From Sipunculus nudus (lineage: Eukaryota > Annelida > Sipuncula > Golfingiida > Sipunculidae): a stretch of 64,000 nucleotides of DNA. This document shows, in pieces, positions 1-9,772 of this stretch. The notes under the pieces are model-generated. The model saw only the letters and a list, made by a program, of their open reading frames with translations, was not told the origin of the DNA and did no database searches. The stretch covers positions 45,986,456 to 46,050,455 of the forward strand of contig CM049318.1 in NCBI GenBank assembly GCA_026874595.1, in the 5' to 3' direction. Position 1 is the stretch's first letter; every line of letters starts with the position of its first letter. Position numbers and translations under genes: made by a program.

Positions 1-291
1 TCAAAACTGTTAGTTGGGGCAGCACGTCGACTATGTTCTAGTTTAAGTCTTTCTAACTATAGTCGTTTTAACTCATTTTTTTCTCTATCTCTATTTCTTT
101 AACCTTTTATGTTCTTCCTTCTCTTCTCTTTGTTTTTCTAATACCCTCTCTTCTCTTTGTTTTTCTAATTCTAACTGTTTTAACCTTTCATGTTCTTCCC
201 TCTGTATTTTTTTCTAATTCTTATTGTTCTATTGCTAGTTCATGTTGCATTTCTTTCTTTTTTTTAATTCTAGCTGCATAGCAAGGCTGTC
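1..291 (-). pseudogene. Ty3/Gypsy gag fragment (cut by window edge)
   Basis: The stretch is a diverged copy of 21,580-21,810, the gag region of the LTR element described below; both share ctatgttctagtttaagtc and gcatagcaaggctgtc. On the minus strand it corresponds to a Lys/Glu-rich gag segment between the N-terminal gag part and the capsid-like part. It is not open over its length. The match stops near 291, where the dispersed repeat begins, so the fragment is truncated on that side and by the window start on the other. Confidence 0.7.
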
Positions 292-1620
292 ATTTTTTAG
301 CTCAGCTAACTGAAAGTCGCCTGAGCTATAGTGCTCTCTCTTTGTCCGGCGCCCGTCCGGCCGTCCGTCTGGCCGTCCGTTAACAGGGCACAAATCGTAA
401 TCGCTGGACCTGAAATCGTCTTACTTCACATCAAGGGAGGTTCATGAAAAATCTCCTTGGAAACCTTGAATTAGGTCTCTGTTACCCATATTCTCCAAGC
501 TATGGGCCTCGTAACCCCCCGCCCCCCCCCCCGAATAATAAAAAATTTGATACAAAAGCTCAAGTATCTGAATAACTAATGCATTAATCGGCATGATTCT
601 ATATATGAAAATTGATCATGGAGTGTTCCATCGGTTCCTGCAAACTGGAGGCGCCACCTGTATTTTTTATAATTTTGGCGATTTTTTTTCTCTATTTTTG
701 ATACATTCAAAGATGCTGTCATCTGTTAACAGGGCACAAATTGTAAATGCTGGACCTAGAATCATCTTACTCAACATCAAGGTTGGTCCATGAAAAGTCT
801 CTGTGCAAATCTGAAATTAAGTCTCTGTTACCCATATTCTCTGAGCTTTGGGTCTCGTAAGTACCCCCCAGAATGATTAAAAAATTTGATACAAATGCTC
901 AAGTATCTGAATAACTACTGCATTGATCAGCATGATTCTTTGTATGAATATTGATCATGGAATGTTTCATTTGTTGCTGCAGACTGGTGGCATCACGTGG
1001 ATTCTGTTGAATTTTTACGCGGTTTTTTTCTCTCTTTTTTTGAGACAGTCAAAGAAGTGCTCTTCTATTAGGGGGGCACAAATCGTATCCATTTGACCTT
1101 TAATCTACTAACTTGAATTTTCTAAGTTTAAAAACATTGAGGTCCATGAAAAGTCTCTTTGGAAACCTGAAATTAGGTCTCTGTAACTCATATCCTCTGA
1201 GCCAATCGGCCAATAAGTAAAAATTTAAACAAAAGCTGCACTATCTGGACAACTAATACATTGATCACATTTTTTTTTTGCATAGGTATTCATCATGGAG
1301 TGTTTCATTTGTTCCTGCAGACTTGTGGGTCCACTTGTTTTTTTTTTCATATTTTTATGCATTTTTTTCTCTATTTTTGATACCTTGAAAGATGCGCAAA
1401 TTTTACACATTTTATCTCTAGTTTTGAGTAGAAACAGTTGTCTGTTAACAGGGCTCAAATCACAACTATTTCAACCAGAAACTTCCTACTTGATGACAAG
1501 GGAGGTACATAAAAATTCTCCTTGGGAACTTGAAATTAAGTTTCTGTGACAGATTCTCTCTCTATCTTATGGGGTTTGTGAATACCCCCAGAATAATTTA
1601 AAATTTGATACAAAAGCACC
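292..1620 (-). repeat. Partial composite repeat with about 345-375 bp tandem units
   Basis: The motif taacagggcacaaat recurs near 381 and 727, with diverged versions near 1,069 and 1,446, giving units of roughly 345-375 bp. Each unit passes through tctgttacccatattctc, a C-rich run, tgatacaaaagctcaag and a gtggcgccacctgt-like stretch. The same units lie in the opposite orientation at 23.4-24.1, 24.9-25.2 and 28.7-29.6 kb. The outer end (ctcagctaactgaaagtcgc and the gtccgg cluster at 345-382) mirrors the end at 29,641-29,745, so this is the terminal part of the same element, inverted. No coding potential is seen. Confidence 0.75.
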
Positions 1621-1630
1621 AGTATCTGAA

Positions 1631-1744
1631 AACTACTGCCTTTTTGAAGAAGACTTGGGCAGAGAAAAGCGAGATCACTCTGAACAGCTGATAGAACACA
1701 CAAGAATGCTGCTGTTTTATGAACCAGGCAAAGACTTTTTTTAG
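1631..1744 (+). other. Short open stretch, possible exon or transposon remnant
   Basis: Just past the end of the repeat a frame stays open for 37 codons and ends in tag at 1,742-1,744. Its composition is protein-like (runs such as EEDLGREKRDHSEQLIEHTR). There is no start codon; an upstream intron cannot be shown. I do not recognise the sequence. It could be the last exon of a gene with a 3' UTR running to about 2,530, where aataataaatg occurs, or chance. Confidence 0.15.
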
Positions 1745-3432
1745 AAGGATAACATGTTAAAAGTGTTGAATTCATATGAAAATACTTGAAAAATCATTGG
1801 TTGAACTGGCCTGATGGACCCTTATGCACAGAAACATTATATAATAAAATGTCTGGTTCTTAACAGTTATGTGCTGGATTTTATTTCAACTTTCAGACAA
1901 AAATCATTAGTGCACTTTAATTATCACATAAAGCATAATATGTTTAAAATTTTCAGTTGCATGGATTTTAACAATATATTATTCACACAATCTGTATATT
2001 TTAGATCTTCATTAGACATAAGGTGTTTTGTCAAGATTAGAATGTGCAGAATGTAATAATATTAATGATGTAGGAATATTAAAATATCAGTAGTTGTCTG
2101 TCTGTAGTTGAACCATATAGGATATCAGTTGTCATTATAAGATAATTATCTGCCAAGAGTGTTTTCTTTTTGTGAATCTCTCTGAGAGGTATGGTTCAAT
2201 TAAATTCCATGATGACAGCAGGAAACATGTTAATCTTGTTTTATTTTGTTAAAATAACCAATTAAAATATGGATGATTAATGTATGATTTTGGATAATGT
2301 GCCTATCTCCAGTCTGTTTCCTTCAGACTTCAGTTAACAAAACTGAACCTTAATATGGGTTACTGCAAGTATCAACCATTCACTTGATTAAATGTTTCTG
2401 TGTTTTCTGTATGTCATTATGTAAATATATTGTTGTATGTTCAGGAAGACACCAAATGATATATTTTGTAATGGTTTATAGACATATAATCGGCCTATAC
2501 TTAAGAAAAAAAAAGAAATAATAAATGAACTACGACTTTTAACTTCGACATCCATGTTTCAGTCTGCATGTGAAGGTTTAGTATCTTACTCGTACTCACG
2601 GTGGCGCTCGTGCTGGGATGGCATATTTCTCAAATTATTTTGAGAGCAAATATCGAGCGGGATACCAGTCTAGCTTCATTTACGCGTCACTTATTGCGGA
2701 ATAATGCCGTATATTCATTTTTTTACATGGTAGCCTGATTTAAAATTTTTGTTGAATTGTTGCGCCATATGACTTTCTTATGAAAGAATCCCTCGTTATT
2801 TGTTCTCAGACGCTGGTGGTATGTTTGGGGTATTTTTCTGTGTATTTTAATATCCGACGTCCGGATTTTAGTCCAAGCTTGTTTGTCTGTTGATGAGTTG
2901 AAGGTCCGAGTCCGTTGACTGTTTGAGTCCGGCAGTGCTACAAGCAGTAAAAAAAAAGAAACAAAACCAACAACAAAAAGTCTGTTGTGAACTACACAGT
3001 TTGGGTGAACTTCTATTGTAGTTACAGTGAACAGTAACAAAAAATTATCAGAGAACTTTGGGGCTGAGAAGCAGGCGAAAACAAGGTTCGTGTATATTTC
3101 ATTATTTGCTCGGCGGGAAAATTCCAAGTTTTAATGTCATGATATAATAATGAGGCCATATTATTATCAAAGGATATCTCGAGCAGTGCAGTGGAGTCAT
3201 CGGAACAACGTCACCACTTGATTTTGTTAATTTGAAGAAATTCTTAACTTGCTTAAAATAGTTAAAAGTGAAACAATGTTGGGTGATAATCTGGATATAC
3301 GACTTTACAGGCAGTTTAACTTGCAAATTGGCCTTGTGAGTTGTGGCCGAAGCGTAATGACTCGTAATGGAATAATTGATTAAAGATTTTACTTAAAGAA
3401 AAACGCACATATACTGTAAAAGGAAAAGATGT
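1745..3432. other. AT-rich stretch, no gene supported
   Basis: I see no recognisable domain, RNA gene or tandem repeat here. A 134-codon minus-strand frame (2,723-3,127) has no family resemblance and odd composition; I do not call it. An A-rich run with aataataaatg near 2,505-2,530 could be a polyadenylation signal or a retroposon tail. A GC-richer patch at 2,590-2,720 contains tactcgtactcacggtgg, also without recognisable function. Confidence 0.4.
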
Positions 3433-3671
3433 ATTGGTAAACGTGCAGTTCAGGTGGCCTACCGCAAACTGTCATTAGTCATTCTTAATTTTTCTTGTGA
3501 ATCAAATTTGATGTCTTCTTTTTATGTCAGTCATATAGAAACTCGTGGATGTTGATGGAATCATCAAGTAAGCTCCATGCTGGAGCAAGAAAAATTAGTA
3601 CACACGATCACTGCCATCAGTAAGGAAGCCAGTTTTGTTTGGCAGGTTACCTGAACTGCATTTTCACCAAT
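3433..3671. mobile_element. Fold-back MITE-like element
   Basis: Two arms of about 37 bp form an imperfect inverted repeat: 3,433-3,470 (attggtaaacgtgcagttca, then ggtggcctacc) and 3,635-3,671, whose complement reads attggtgaaaatgcagttca, then ggtaacctgcc. About 165 bp of non-coding sequence lies between. Size and structure fit a small non-autonomous DNA transposon. No clear target-site duplication was seen, so the outer ends are approximate. Confidence 0.5.
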
Positions 3672-3714
3672 GCTATGTAAGGTTTATGATGGATTTTGAT
3701 ATAACTCAACAGAA

Positions 3715-4230
3715 ATATTATTTCGTAAAATATCTCGCCTAAGTCTGATTTTTAGCCAAATTCATGCATATATCCTATATCAGAGGTCACTACACTTTGA
3801 GGCACTTTGGTGACTTAACACTCTTATGGATTTTATGAAACTTCTACATTTTTACAGTTCCTCACCTAAATCTCTCAGCAGATCTCCTGCATTTTTATGA
3901 GGTTAAACATTACCAGGCTGCTTTGTAAAGGCCACTTGGTGGTGTCGCCACAATAACTTTTAAAGAATATGAAGGATTTGGATTAAACTCATCAGAATTG
4001 TCAATCAATAAAATATCTCGCTTACTTCAATTTCCAGCAAAATCCACGCATATTTAATGAAGTAAGAGGTCACCGCACTTTGGTGGCACAGTGGTTACTT
4101 TACAAAAATCTTATGGTTTTCATGAAACTCATCATTCATATTTACCAAGAGAATTTCTCCACTAATTTACATTTCCAACAAAATTCATGCATATATTTAA
4201 TGAGGTTAGAGGTTACCAGATACATGACAG
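3715..4230 (+). repeat. Three diverged direct repeats
   Basis: A module with aaaatatctcgc, then ccaaattcatgcatat, then agaggtcac and ctttggtggca occurs at about 3,721-3,840 and 4,008-4,100; a shorter third copy (aacaaaattcatgcatatat ... ttagaggttacca) lies at about 4,150-4,225. Divergence is high. No open frame is maintained across copies. Function unknown; probably part of an old repeat. Confidence 0.5.
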
Positions 4231-4364
4231 GTGTATTATGCATGCTCTTGTTATTTCATCTCTTACTTTTGTATTCAGTTCACAATAAATATTTTCCAAT
4301 TCTAATCTTTTTTCTTTATGTTTTTAGGTACCTGCCAAAACAAGAAAAAATCCAGATTAAATAT

Positions 4365-4500
4365 TTCACGAACAAGAAAAACTAGATCAGAGAAAACCAG
4401 ATAAAAGAAAACCAGATCAAAGATAACCAGATAAAAACCTAGATCAAAACCAGATAAAAAAAACAGAGTAATAAAAACGAAGAAATAAAACCAGTCCAAA
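4365..4500 (+). repeat. Short tandem repeat, aaccagatcaaa type
   Basis: About ten degenerate 10-13 bp units (accagataaaa, accagatcaaag, cctagatcaaa) in an A-rich run. It creates spurious low-complexity frames on both strands. Confidence 0.6.
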
Positions 4501-4545
4501 AATAAACCTGACGTTATTACAAAAATTAACATTTATCGAGTTTGA

Positions 4546-5613
4546 GTTTGTCATTTATTTCCATTTTATGAACTCCGTGAAACAGAAGCATATTCACCAT
4601 ATCTCCCTAGCTACTCTCATCTTGTTTTCATTATCATAACCAGTTCATTAAATTCTCTACATCCTGCTTCTGATTCTCTGTCATCTAGTACTACTGTTTT
4701 CCTTTTTAGATTCTATCAAATTGTTTGTAAACTTTTAAACTTATCTGCCAAGCTATGGCCTACAGCTATACCTGTCCCGGCTGTATCTATCAGTAAGATT
4801 GTTAAAGGCACTTTTCACCAAGGTGATCGTCAGTTTCCATTAGACTCAGTTGGCAAACAGGGTGTGGCTAATTCAGTTATTGCTCTGCTGTATGCCTCCC
4901 TGCATGATGTTGTTGAATGGCAGACAAATGATATGGACACAATATTGATTGAAGGTGATCAGTTGTACAGAACATTGATGTCAGATATCCTAGATAATGG
5001 ATACATGGCTTGGGATGAAATACCAGAGTATATACAATGCCTTGATCATAATTTCAAGATAAAACCAACCTTGATCACTGGTGGTTACCTTAATCATTCT
5101 GATGTGCAAGCACCCTATATGTTTTACCAGGATGCTTTGGCAGAAATCAGCTCCAAGAAATGTGGCCTCATTATAGTTGGAAAAACGCGATTGCAATTTC
5201 ATATCAGCAGAATTGTTACTATGTGTTTGATCCACACAGCAGAAATCACCTTGGGTATCCTACACCTTGTGGAACATCAGTTCAGTTCTTTGCACATCAG
5301 TTCAATTCTTCTTGCATTTGAATTGCAGTCAGAATTCGTTCAGTATATATCAAACTATGCAAATATGTTGAATGCAAATATGTTTGAAATGACATATTTC
5401 AGAATAAACCAAGTCACCACTAAAGCATTTAAACTTGGACTGAAACGCCAAACTAAACAGTCTACCACTTCAGAAAACCAAAATAAGCATGCAACCCAGT
5501 CAACATCAGACCCGATGGACATGGTAAATAAAAGCAGACCTGAACATGAAAATGATTCTCAACAAAATGTTCACTTGATCCAAGACTACTTTAAAGATCA
5601 ACAACTAAAATGA
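4546..5613 (+). pseudogene. Helentron N-terminal peptidase-like domain, catalytic Cys lost
   Basis: A frame is open from just after the stop at 4,543 to the stop at 5,611-5,613, with no ATG in its upstream part; the first alternative start (GTG) is at 4,864. The upstream part is Ser/Thr-rich, then comes GTFHQGDRQFPLDSVGKQ (about 4,810-4,860). In related transposon proteins, as I remember them, this block is followed by a Cys that would be the peptidase nucleophile; here the residues are GVANS, so the Cys is absent. Downstream blocks (DTILIEGDQLYRTLM, CGLIIVGKT) fit the same family. The C-terminal 60 residues are polar and lead into the coil. Family recognition is from memory; function is assumed lost. 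Confidence 0.6.
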
Positions 5614-6540
5614 ATAGAAAAATATATTTGAAAGAGTACATGCGACAGAAAATATTGAATCCAGCTCATAGGGATATAGAACGCCTAAAAGTTCAACAAA
5701 GAAAACTGCGATCAAGACAAAATGTAACTTTAAGACGAAAAGAACGTTCTGCAGAGAAAGCATATAATCAAAAGATAAGAACAGATGAAGTTCGAAGGGC
5801 ACAAGAGTGAAAAGCTGAGAAACAACAGAAGCAAACTTCTAGACTTGATGAAACATACAGACAGAAAGAATGTTCTGCAGAGAAAGCATATAATCAAAGA
5901 TAAGAAAAGATCATGTTCAAAGGGCACAAGAGAGAAAAGCTGAGAAATAACAGAAGCAAGCTGCTAGACTTTATGAAACATACAGACAAAAAGATCGATC
6001 TGCAGAGAAAGCATATAATCAAAAGATAAGAAAAGATCAAGTTCGAAGGGCACAAGAAAGAGAAGCTGACAAACAACAGAAGCAAACTGCCAGACTAAAT
6101 GAAAGTTACAGACAAAAGAAAGAAAGGCCGAGAAACAACAAAAGCAAACTGTCAGACAAAATGAAACCTTCGGACAAGAAGAACGTTCTGCAGAGGAAGC
6201 TTACAATCAGATAAGAAAAGACCAAGTTCGAAGGGCACGTGAGAAAGAAGCTGAGAAACAACAGAATCAAACTGCTAGACAAAATGAAATCTATAGACAA
6301 ATGGAACGTGTTAGAGAATCAACTGGTAAAAAAAAAAAAGAAAAAAGATCTGAAGATGATTTTTAGAGAAACTGAGAGACTCGCCAAAAGGAAGAAAAGA
6401 GCCGAACCATTACATAAGAGATCTGAGACTATGAGACATACAGCCTATAGAGCACAAAAAAGAACTGATGAATCATACACACAAAATGAAAAAGCAGTTA
6501 ATCTGAAGAGAAAAAAAGGGTGCAGATCTCACAGAATATA
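5614..6540 (+). pseudogene. Helentron Lys/Glu/Gln-rich coiled-coil repeat region
   Basis: About five tandem units of roughly 42 codons (about 125 bp) contain ERSAEKAYNQK, RRAQE and KAEKQQKQT-like blocks at about 5,740, 5,870, 6,000, 6,120 and 6,190. The region encodes a charged, probably coiled-coil linker typical of these polyproteins ahead of the DUF6570-like part. It is broken by a stop at 5,808-5,810 and by frameshifts near 5,900, 6,120, 6,340 (A-run) and 6,520 (A-run). The open frames on the minus strand here are shadows of this repeat. Confidence 0.65.
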
Positions 6541-6762
6541 TACAGAAATTTCATACTTTGATATCTGAAGGTCCCATATATGCTTGTTGCTGTAACCAGA
6601 CATGGTTCAAACCCTCTGTAAAGAATTCAGGTAGCTGGCCAGACAGACTAGATTCCACTTTCCTAGCAACACACATTACAGATGTAAAATCAGTGGACAA
6701 TAAGCGGTCGTTATGCACAACTTGTCTTGATGCTCTCAAATGCAACAAGACACCAAAATTCC
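6541..6762 (+). pseudogene. DUF6570-like Cys-rich domain, truncated
   Basis: The frame reads HTLISEGPIYACCCNQTWF near 6,550-6,605 and LCTTCLDAL near 6,709, paired Cys motifs of the kind that open the DUF6570 domain of Helitron/Helentron proteins. The family normally continues for more than 100 residues and then the Helitron-like N domain and Rep follow. Here the frame passes after NKTPK straight into the helicase Walker A block, in frame, so everything between has been deleted. A frameshift at about 6,520 separates it from the coil. Confidence 0.65.
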
Positions 6763-7860
6763 TTACTGGTGGGGCAGGTGTTGGTAAATCAGTTTTGCTC
6801 AAAGCTCTCTTTCAAGCATTACATTGTCACTTATGTGAGAGTGAAGGTGAAAATCCGTTGAAGTGCAAGATACTGATCACTGCACCTACAGGAAAGGCTG
6901 CTTACAATGTTCAAGGATCCACATTACATAATGTTTTTCGAATCAAATAAAGGATTTGATTACAGAAAATTATCATCTGACATCCTGAATACACTGCGAA
7001 CACAGTATAGGCACCTTCATATATTAATGATTGATGAAATAAGCATGGTAGGAAATCACATGTTCAGTTTCGTTAATTTGCGGCCAAAAGAAATTAAAGG
7101 TAACAAAAAACCATTTGATGGTATCCATGTAATTGTTATTGGAGACCTCTTCAATAGGTCAACAGATGTGACAGATGATGTGAAGAAAGATGTACTTTCA
7201 AGAATACCAGATAACCCATCTAAAACTGCAGGACTGCTGAAAACGCTTCAGATAGCTGTTGGTTTACCACACGATATCACCTGCAATGTAGGAGTACAAG
7301 ATGGAATCACCAATGGTTGTTCTTGTATATTGAAGAACATACACATTCTGCATAGCAAAACTGTGCCAAGCATTCTTTGGGTTCAGTTTGAAGATTCAAA
7401 CATTGGCTCAGACACCAGGAGAAATTATGCCGCCTTTTACACTCCATCTATATCCAAAGAATGGACACCACAATTCTTCATCAAGCGCATATTCCATACA
7501 GGCCGGAGGCATATACCGGTAACTCGTTCTCAGTATCCATTAAAATTGGTGCAGCAAAAACGATATGGAAAGCACAAGGCAGTTCACTTGATCAAGTGGT
7601 TGTGGATATGACAAGTACCATAAAACTGAGGCATGCACATTATGTTGAATTGAGCAGGGCAAGAAATATGGATGGCTTGCAGGTATTATATTTTGTTGAA
7701 AACGAAATATCAACGGATCCACTAGTAACAAATGAAATGGCCAGACTACGTCATGATGCTACACTTGCTCTTAATTTCTCACCACCAACATCTGTACCAA
7801 CTGATACACTGAAGATAATCTACCATAACACAAAATCGTTTATTACATATGCATTTCAAA
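6763..7860 (+). pseudogene. PIF1-like helicase of the Helentron, internally deleted
   Basis: Walker A, TGGAGVGKS, lies at 6,765-6,791; TAPTGKAA follows near 6,880. After a frameshift near 6,945, Walker B (ILMIDEIS) is at 7,021-7,044 and VIVIGDLF near 7,130. The sequence then jumps to a late region (LSRIPDNPSKTAGLL, AVGLPHDITCNVGVQDGITN), so motifs of the middle, roughly 100 residues, are missing. A further frameshift near 7,530 leads to GAAKTIWKAQGSSLDQVVVD and YVELSRARNMDGLQVLY, the late helicase motifs, ending near 7,800. The protein would unwind DNA at the replication fork during rolling-circle transposition; this copy cannot be active. Confidence 0.85.
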
Positions 7861-8455
7861 GATGTGATTTCTGATTGTCATATCCTTGATACCCATATCA
7901 TTGCTTTGGCTGAAACTCGTTTGTGTTTTTTTATACTGGTGACTCATATTGTATACCAAACTTCCAAATGATCATCAAACAACAGGTTCAACATGTCCAT
8001 CAAAAAGACCACACTATGGATTTGCATTCTATGTCAACAAAGACCTCTATTCATTCATTGAAGTGCATCATCAGTCTGATGTAAATATTGATGCATCTGT
8101 ATTATTGGTAAATACTCCAAGCTCTTCCTTACAACTGATTAGTGTGTAAGATCCCCCCAGTCAAAACTGTCTGACCTTAGGTCAAAGCTTTCCAAAGCTT
8201 ATGACACGTTGATGTCCAAGAACCATTGTTAGTAATGGGAGATTTTAATATAGATGTTAGTAAACAAAACAATATGTCAGCCTTGAATGATCTTTCACAT
8301 GTTTTACACTGTCAACAACGTGTCACAGAAAAGACAACTGATCATGGAAGTTTTATTGATCTGGTGTTTTCTACCTTCCCTGATGCTACAGCTTAAACAA
8401 TAGAGGCTACATGGTCTGATCATAAAGTTTTGTTAACTATTGTTCCAAAGAGTGT
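7800..8455 (+). pseudogene. Apurinic/EEP endonuclease-like domain of the Helentron
   Basis: After the helicase the + strand reads KIIYHNTKSF (7,812), then ALAETRL (about 7,905, with the metal-binding Glu), a block near 8,010-8,150 ending LQLISV, GDFN at 8,238-8,249, and SDHK at 8,415-8,426. These are the ordered motifs of the endonuclease/exonuclease/phosphatase fold. A C-terminal AP-endonuclease-like domain distinguishes Helentrons from canonical Helitrons. Stops at 8,147-8,149 and 8,393-8,395 and several frameshifts break it. Confidence 0.8.
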
Positions 8456-8686
8456 TTTCCAGTTTCATCTTGATTATTTTTATTATTGGTTTACAATGAA
8501 TTTGACTCAATATTATTAATAATGGAATTGATATGATTTAACAGTCATAAACTTACCCAAAATGGAATTGCCATTGATAGTGAAAATTTGAAGTCTTTAC
8601 AATTCAACAAGAGAATATCTGATTAAGAATCTATGTAGATAATGCACCAGATAGAAACTTATAATATTAAGATGCAATTCACCCTA

Positions 8687-8724
8687 CACAGAGACGGGGA
8701 CCGTCCTCTGTGCTGCGAATGCAG
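8687..8724 (+). other. Paired hairpins, candidate Helentron 3' end
   Basis: 8,687-8,712 forms a stem of about 11 bp (cacagagacgg against ccgtcctctgtg, one bulge, gga loop). It is followed at once by ctgcgaatgcag (8,713-8,724), a 4-bp stem with a gaat loop. Subterminal hairpins at the 3' end are a known Helentron feature, and this pair lies about 260 bp past the endonuclease domain. Confidence 0.4.
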
Positions 8725-8725
8725 A

Positions 8726-8998
8726 CTTCCTTTCATCATATTTATATTCAAACTTGTCAAACCTTTCAGAAACTCTATGTGATATGAGTACGATCTCCCA
8801 ATTCAATCAAAAGAATATGCTTTTAGCAGTCTATTACGCAGATGAGAACAAATTGTAGGGGTCCCACCAAGCAACTTCTAACTTTGTTTGGAGTACCTGG
8901 TAAAATCTATGTCAAAAACCCGAATAAGGTTGCAGTAACTTATTTCCCAGGACTATTGGCAAAATGCATGACTTTCAACTCTCAGCAAGTCATTTTAC
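8726..8998. other. Unassigned stretch between two mobile elements
   Basis: AT-rich sequence between the presumed Helentron end and the truncated LTR element. A 62-codon + strand frame (8,842-9,030) has no recognisable family and runs into the gag fragment on the other strand. Nothing else seen. Confidence 0.4.
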
Positions 8999-9172
8999 TC
9001 ATTGTACTCCTTGATCTTGCATGGCTTTAGCAATGATATCAGGCTTTCTCAAAGCTTTTTTCACACCTAGCCCTAAGTGTTGTCCAAAACGCAACAACTG
9101 ATCTTTTGTCAACTGTTCAAGTTGATCAGGGTCGGGATCTTCAACTAATGTCACAGGTTTAAAATCTGCCAT
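8999..9172 (-). pseudogene. gag: gag N-terminus, truncated
   Basis: The minus strand ATG at 9,170-9,172 starts MADFKPVTLVEDPDPDQLEQ, matching the degenerate gag start at 22,012 in the larger copy. I prefer this start over one 14 codons upstream because it matches the other copy and sits about 140 bases after the primer site. The segment is acidic, then basic (LGVKKALRKPDIIAKAM), and probably acts as the matrix-like end of gag. It stops at the truncation near 8,999. Confidence 0.75.
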
Positions 9173-9312
9173 ATTAAGATTAAAACAATAAAAAAAAACA
9201 CTGAGATAAATCATGTAAACAATGTATTGTAAACAATATGTAATCTTGTAAACAATGTATTATAAACAATGTGTCTAGGTCAAGGCCTAATAACTTTTCA
9301 AAACTATTAGGC

Positions 9313-9330
9313 ATCCCGGACGAGCCCCCA
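9313..9330 (-). promoter_or_regulatory. Primer binding site, tRNA-Pro type
   Basis: The minus strand reads TGGGGGCTCGTCCGGGAT, six bases after the LTR end. This equals the primer site I know as complementary to the 3' end of tRNA-Pro. It would prime minus-strand DNA synthesis. Confidence 0.8.
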
Positions 9331-9336
9331 ATTTTA

Positions 9337-9772
9337 TGTAACGGAACCTAATAAAAAAAGATCACGTATTCGTGACAAGCATCATTTTCTTTTTACGAAG
9401 ATAAATAAAAATCAGATTCTGTAACGCTAGGCAGTGTGAAATGTATAACAACAGTATAACAGTAAATCAATACAGTTACACAGAATAATAAATAAAGTGT
9501 ACAGTACCAGTCTCCGGATCCTGGGCTTTTCTGGATACTACCACTGTCACAGCTCAAGTCCTTTAAAACATATTATCCAGATGAAAAATTCACGAAAATC
9601 TTCTCAGAGAATAATAGTCCAATGTCATCCCGAAAATAATCTGTTGTAATCCAAAAGTGAAGTTCTGCTGATAAACCCAAAGGCAAACCGAAGAATGTAT
9701 ATCTGTTACAAATTTCGAAGAATATCGATACATTCTCCAATTATCGGAAAGGTCCACAAACTGTAACAAATA
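9337..9772 (-). repeat. LTR, partial
   Basis: Begins on the + strand at tgtaacggaacctaataa, matching the LTR edge at 16,070, and runs collinear with that LTR through aataaataaagtgtacagta and ggtccacaaactg. The remaining U3 side (matching 16,591-16,919) is missing. Confidence 0.8.

Larger units (their letters stand above)
4546..8725 (+). mobile_element. Degenerate Helentron-like rolling-circle transposon
   Basis: Five decayed coding parts follow each other on the + strand in the order expected of a Helentron-type polyprotein: peptidase-like domain, coil, Cys-rich DUF6570-like start, PIF1 helicase and apurinic endonuclease-like domain. The reading frame changes at least four times and has in-frame stops. 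The Rep/HUH region is missing, and so is the middle of the helicase. The right end is placed after two hairpins at 8,687-8,724, a feature of Helentron 3' ends. The left end is not visible; 4,546 is only where the open frame begins. Confidence 0.75.
8999..9772 (-). mobile_element. Truncated Ty3/Gypsy copy: LTR part, primer site, gag start
   Basis: Read on the minus strand this is a partial LTR, a primer binding site and the first codons of gag, collinear with 21,860-22,130 and 16,070-16,590. It is cut off inside the LTR at about 9,772 (after ggtccacaaactg) and inside gag at about 8,999. It is a second insertion of the family whose near-complete copy lies at 16,070-22,562. Confidence 0.85.

Noticed and set aside
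2723-3127. 134-codon minus-strand frame
   Set aside because: No recognisable domain, unusual composition, no related copy in the window; length is compatible with chance in AT-rich DNA.
5605-6300. Series of minus-strand frames rich in Leu, Phe and Ser
   Set aside because: They are the reverse of the A-rich coil repeat coded on the + strand.
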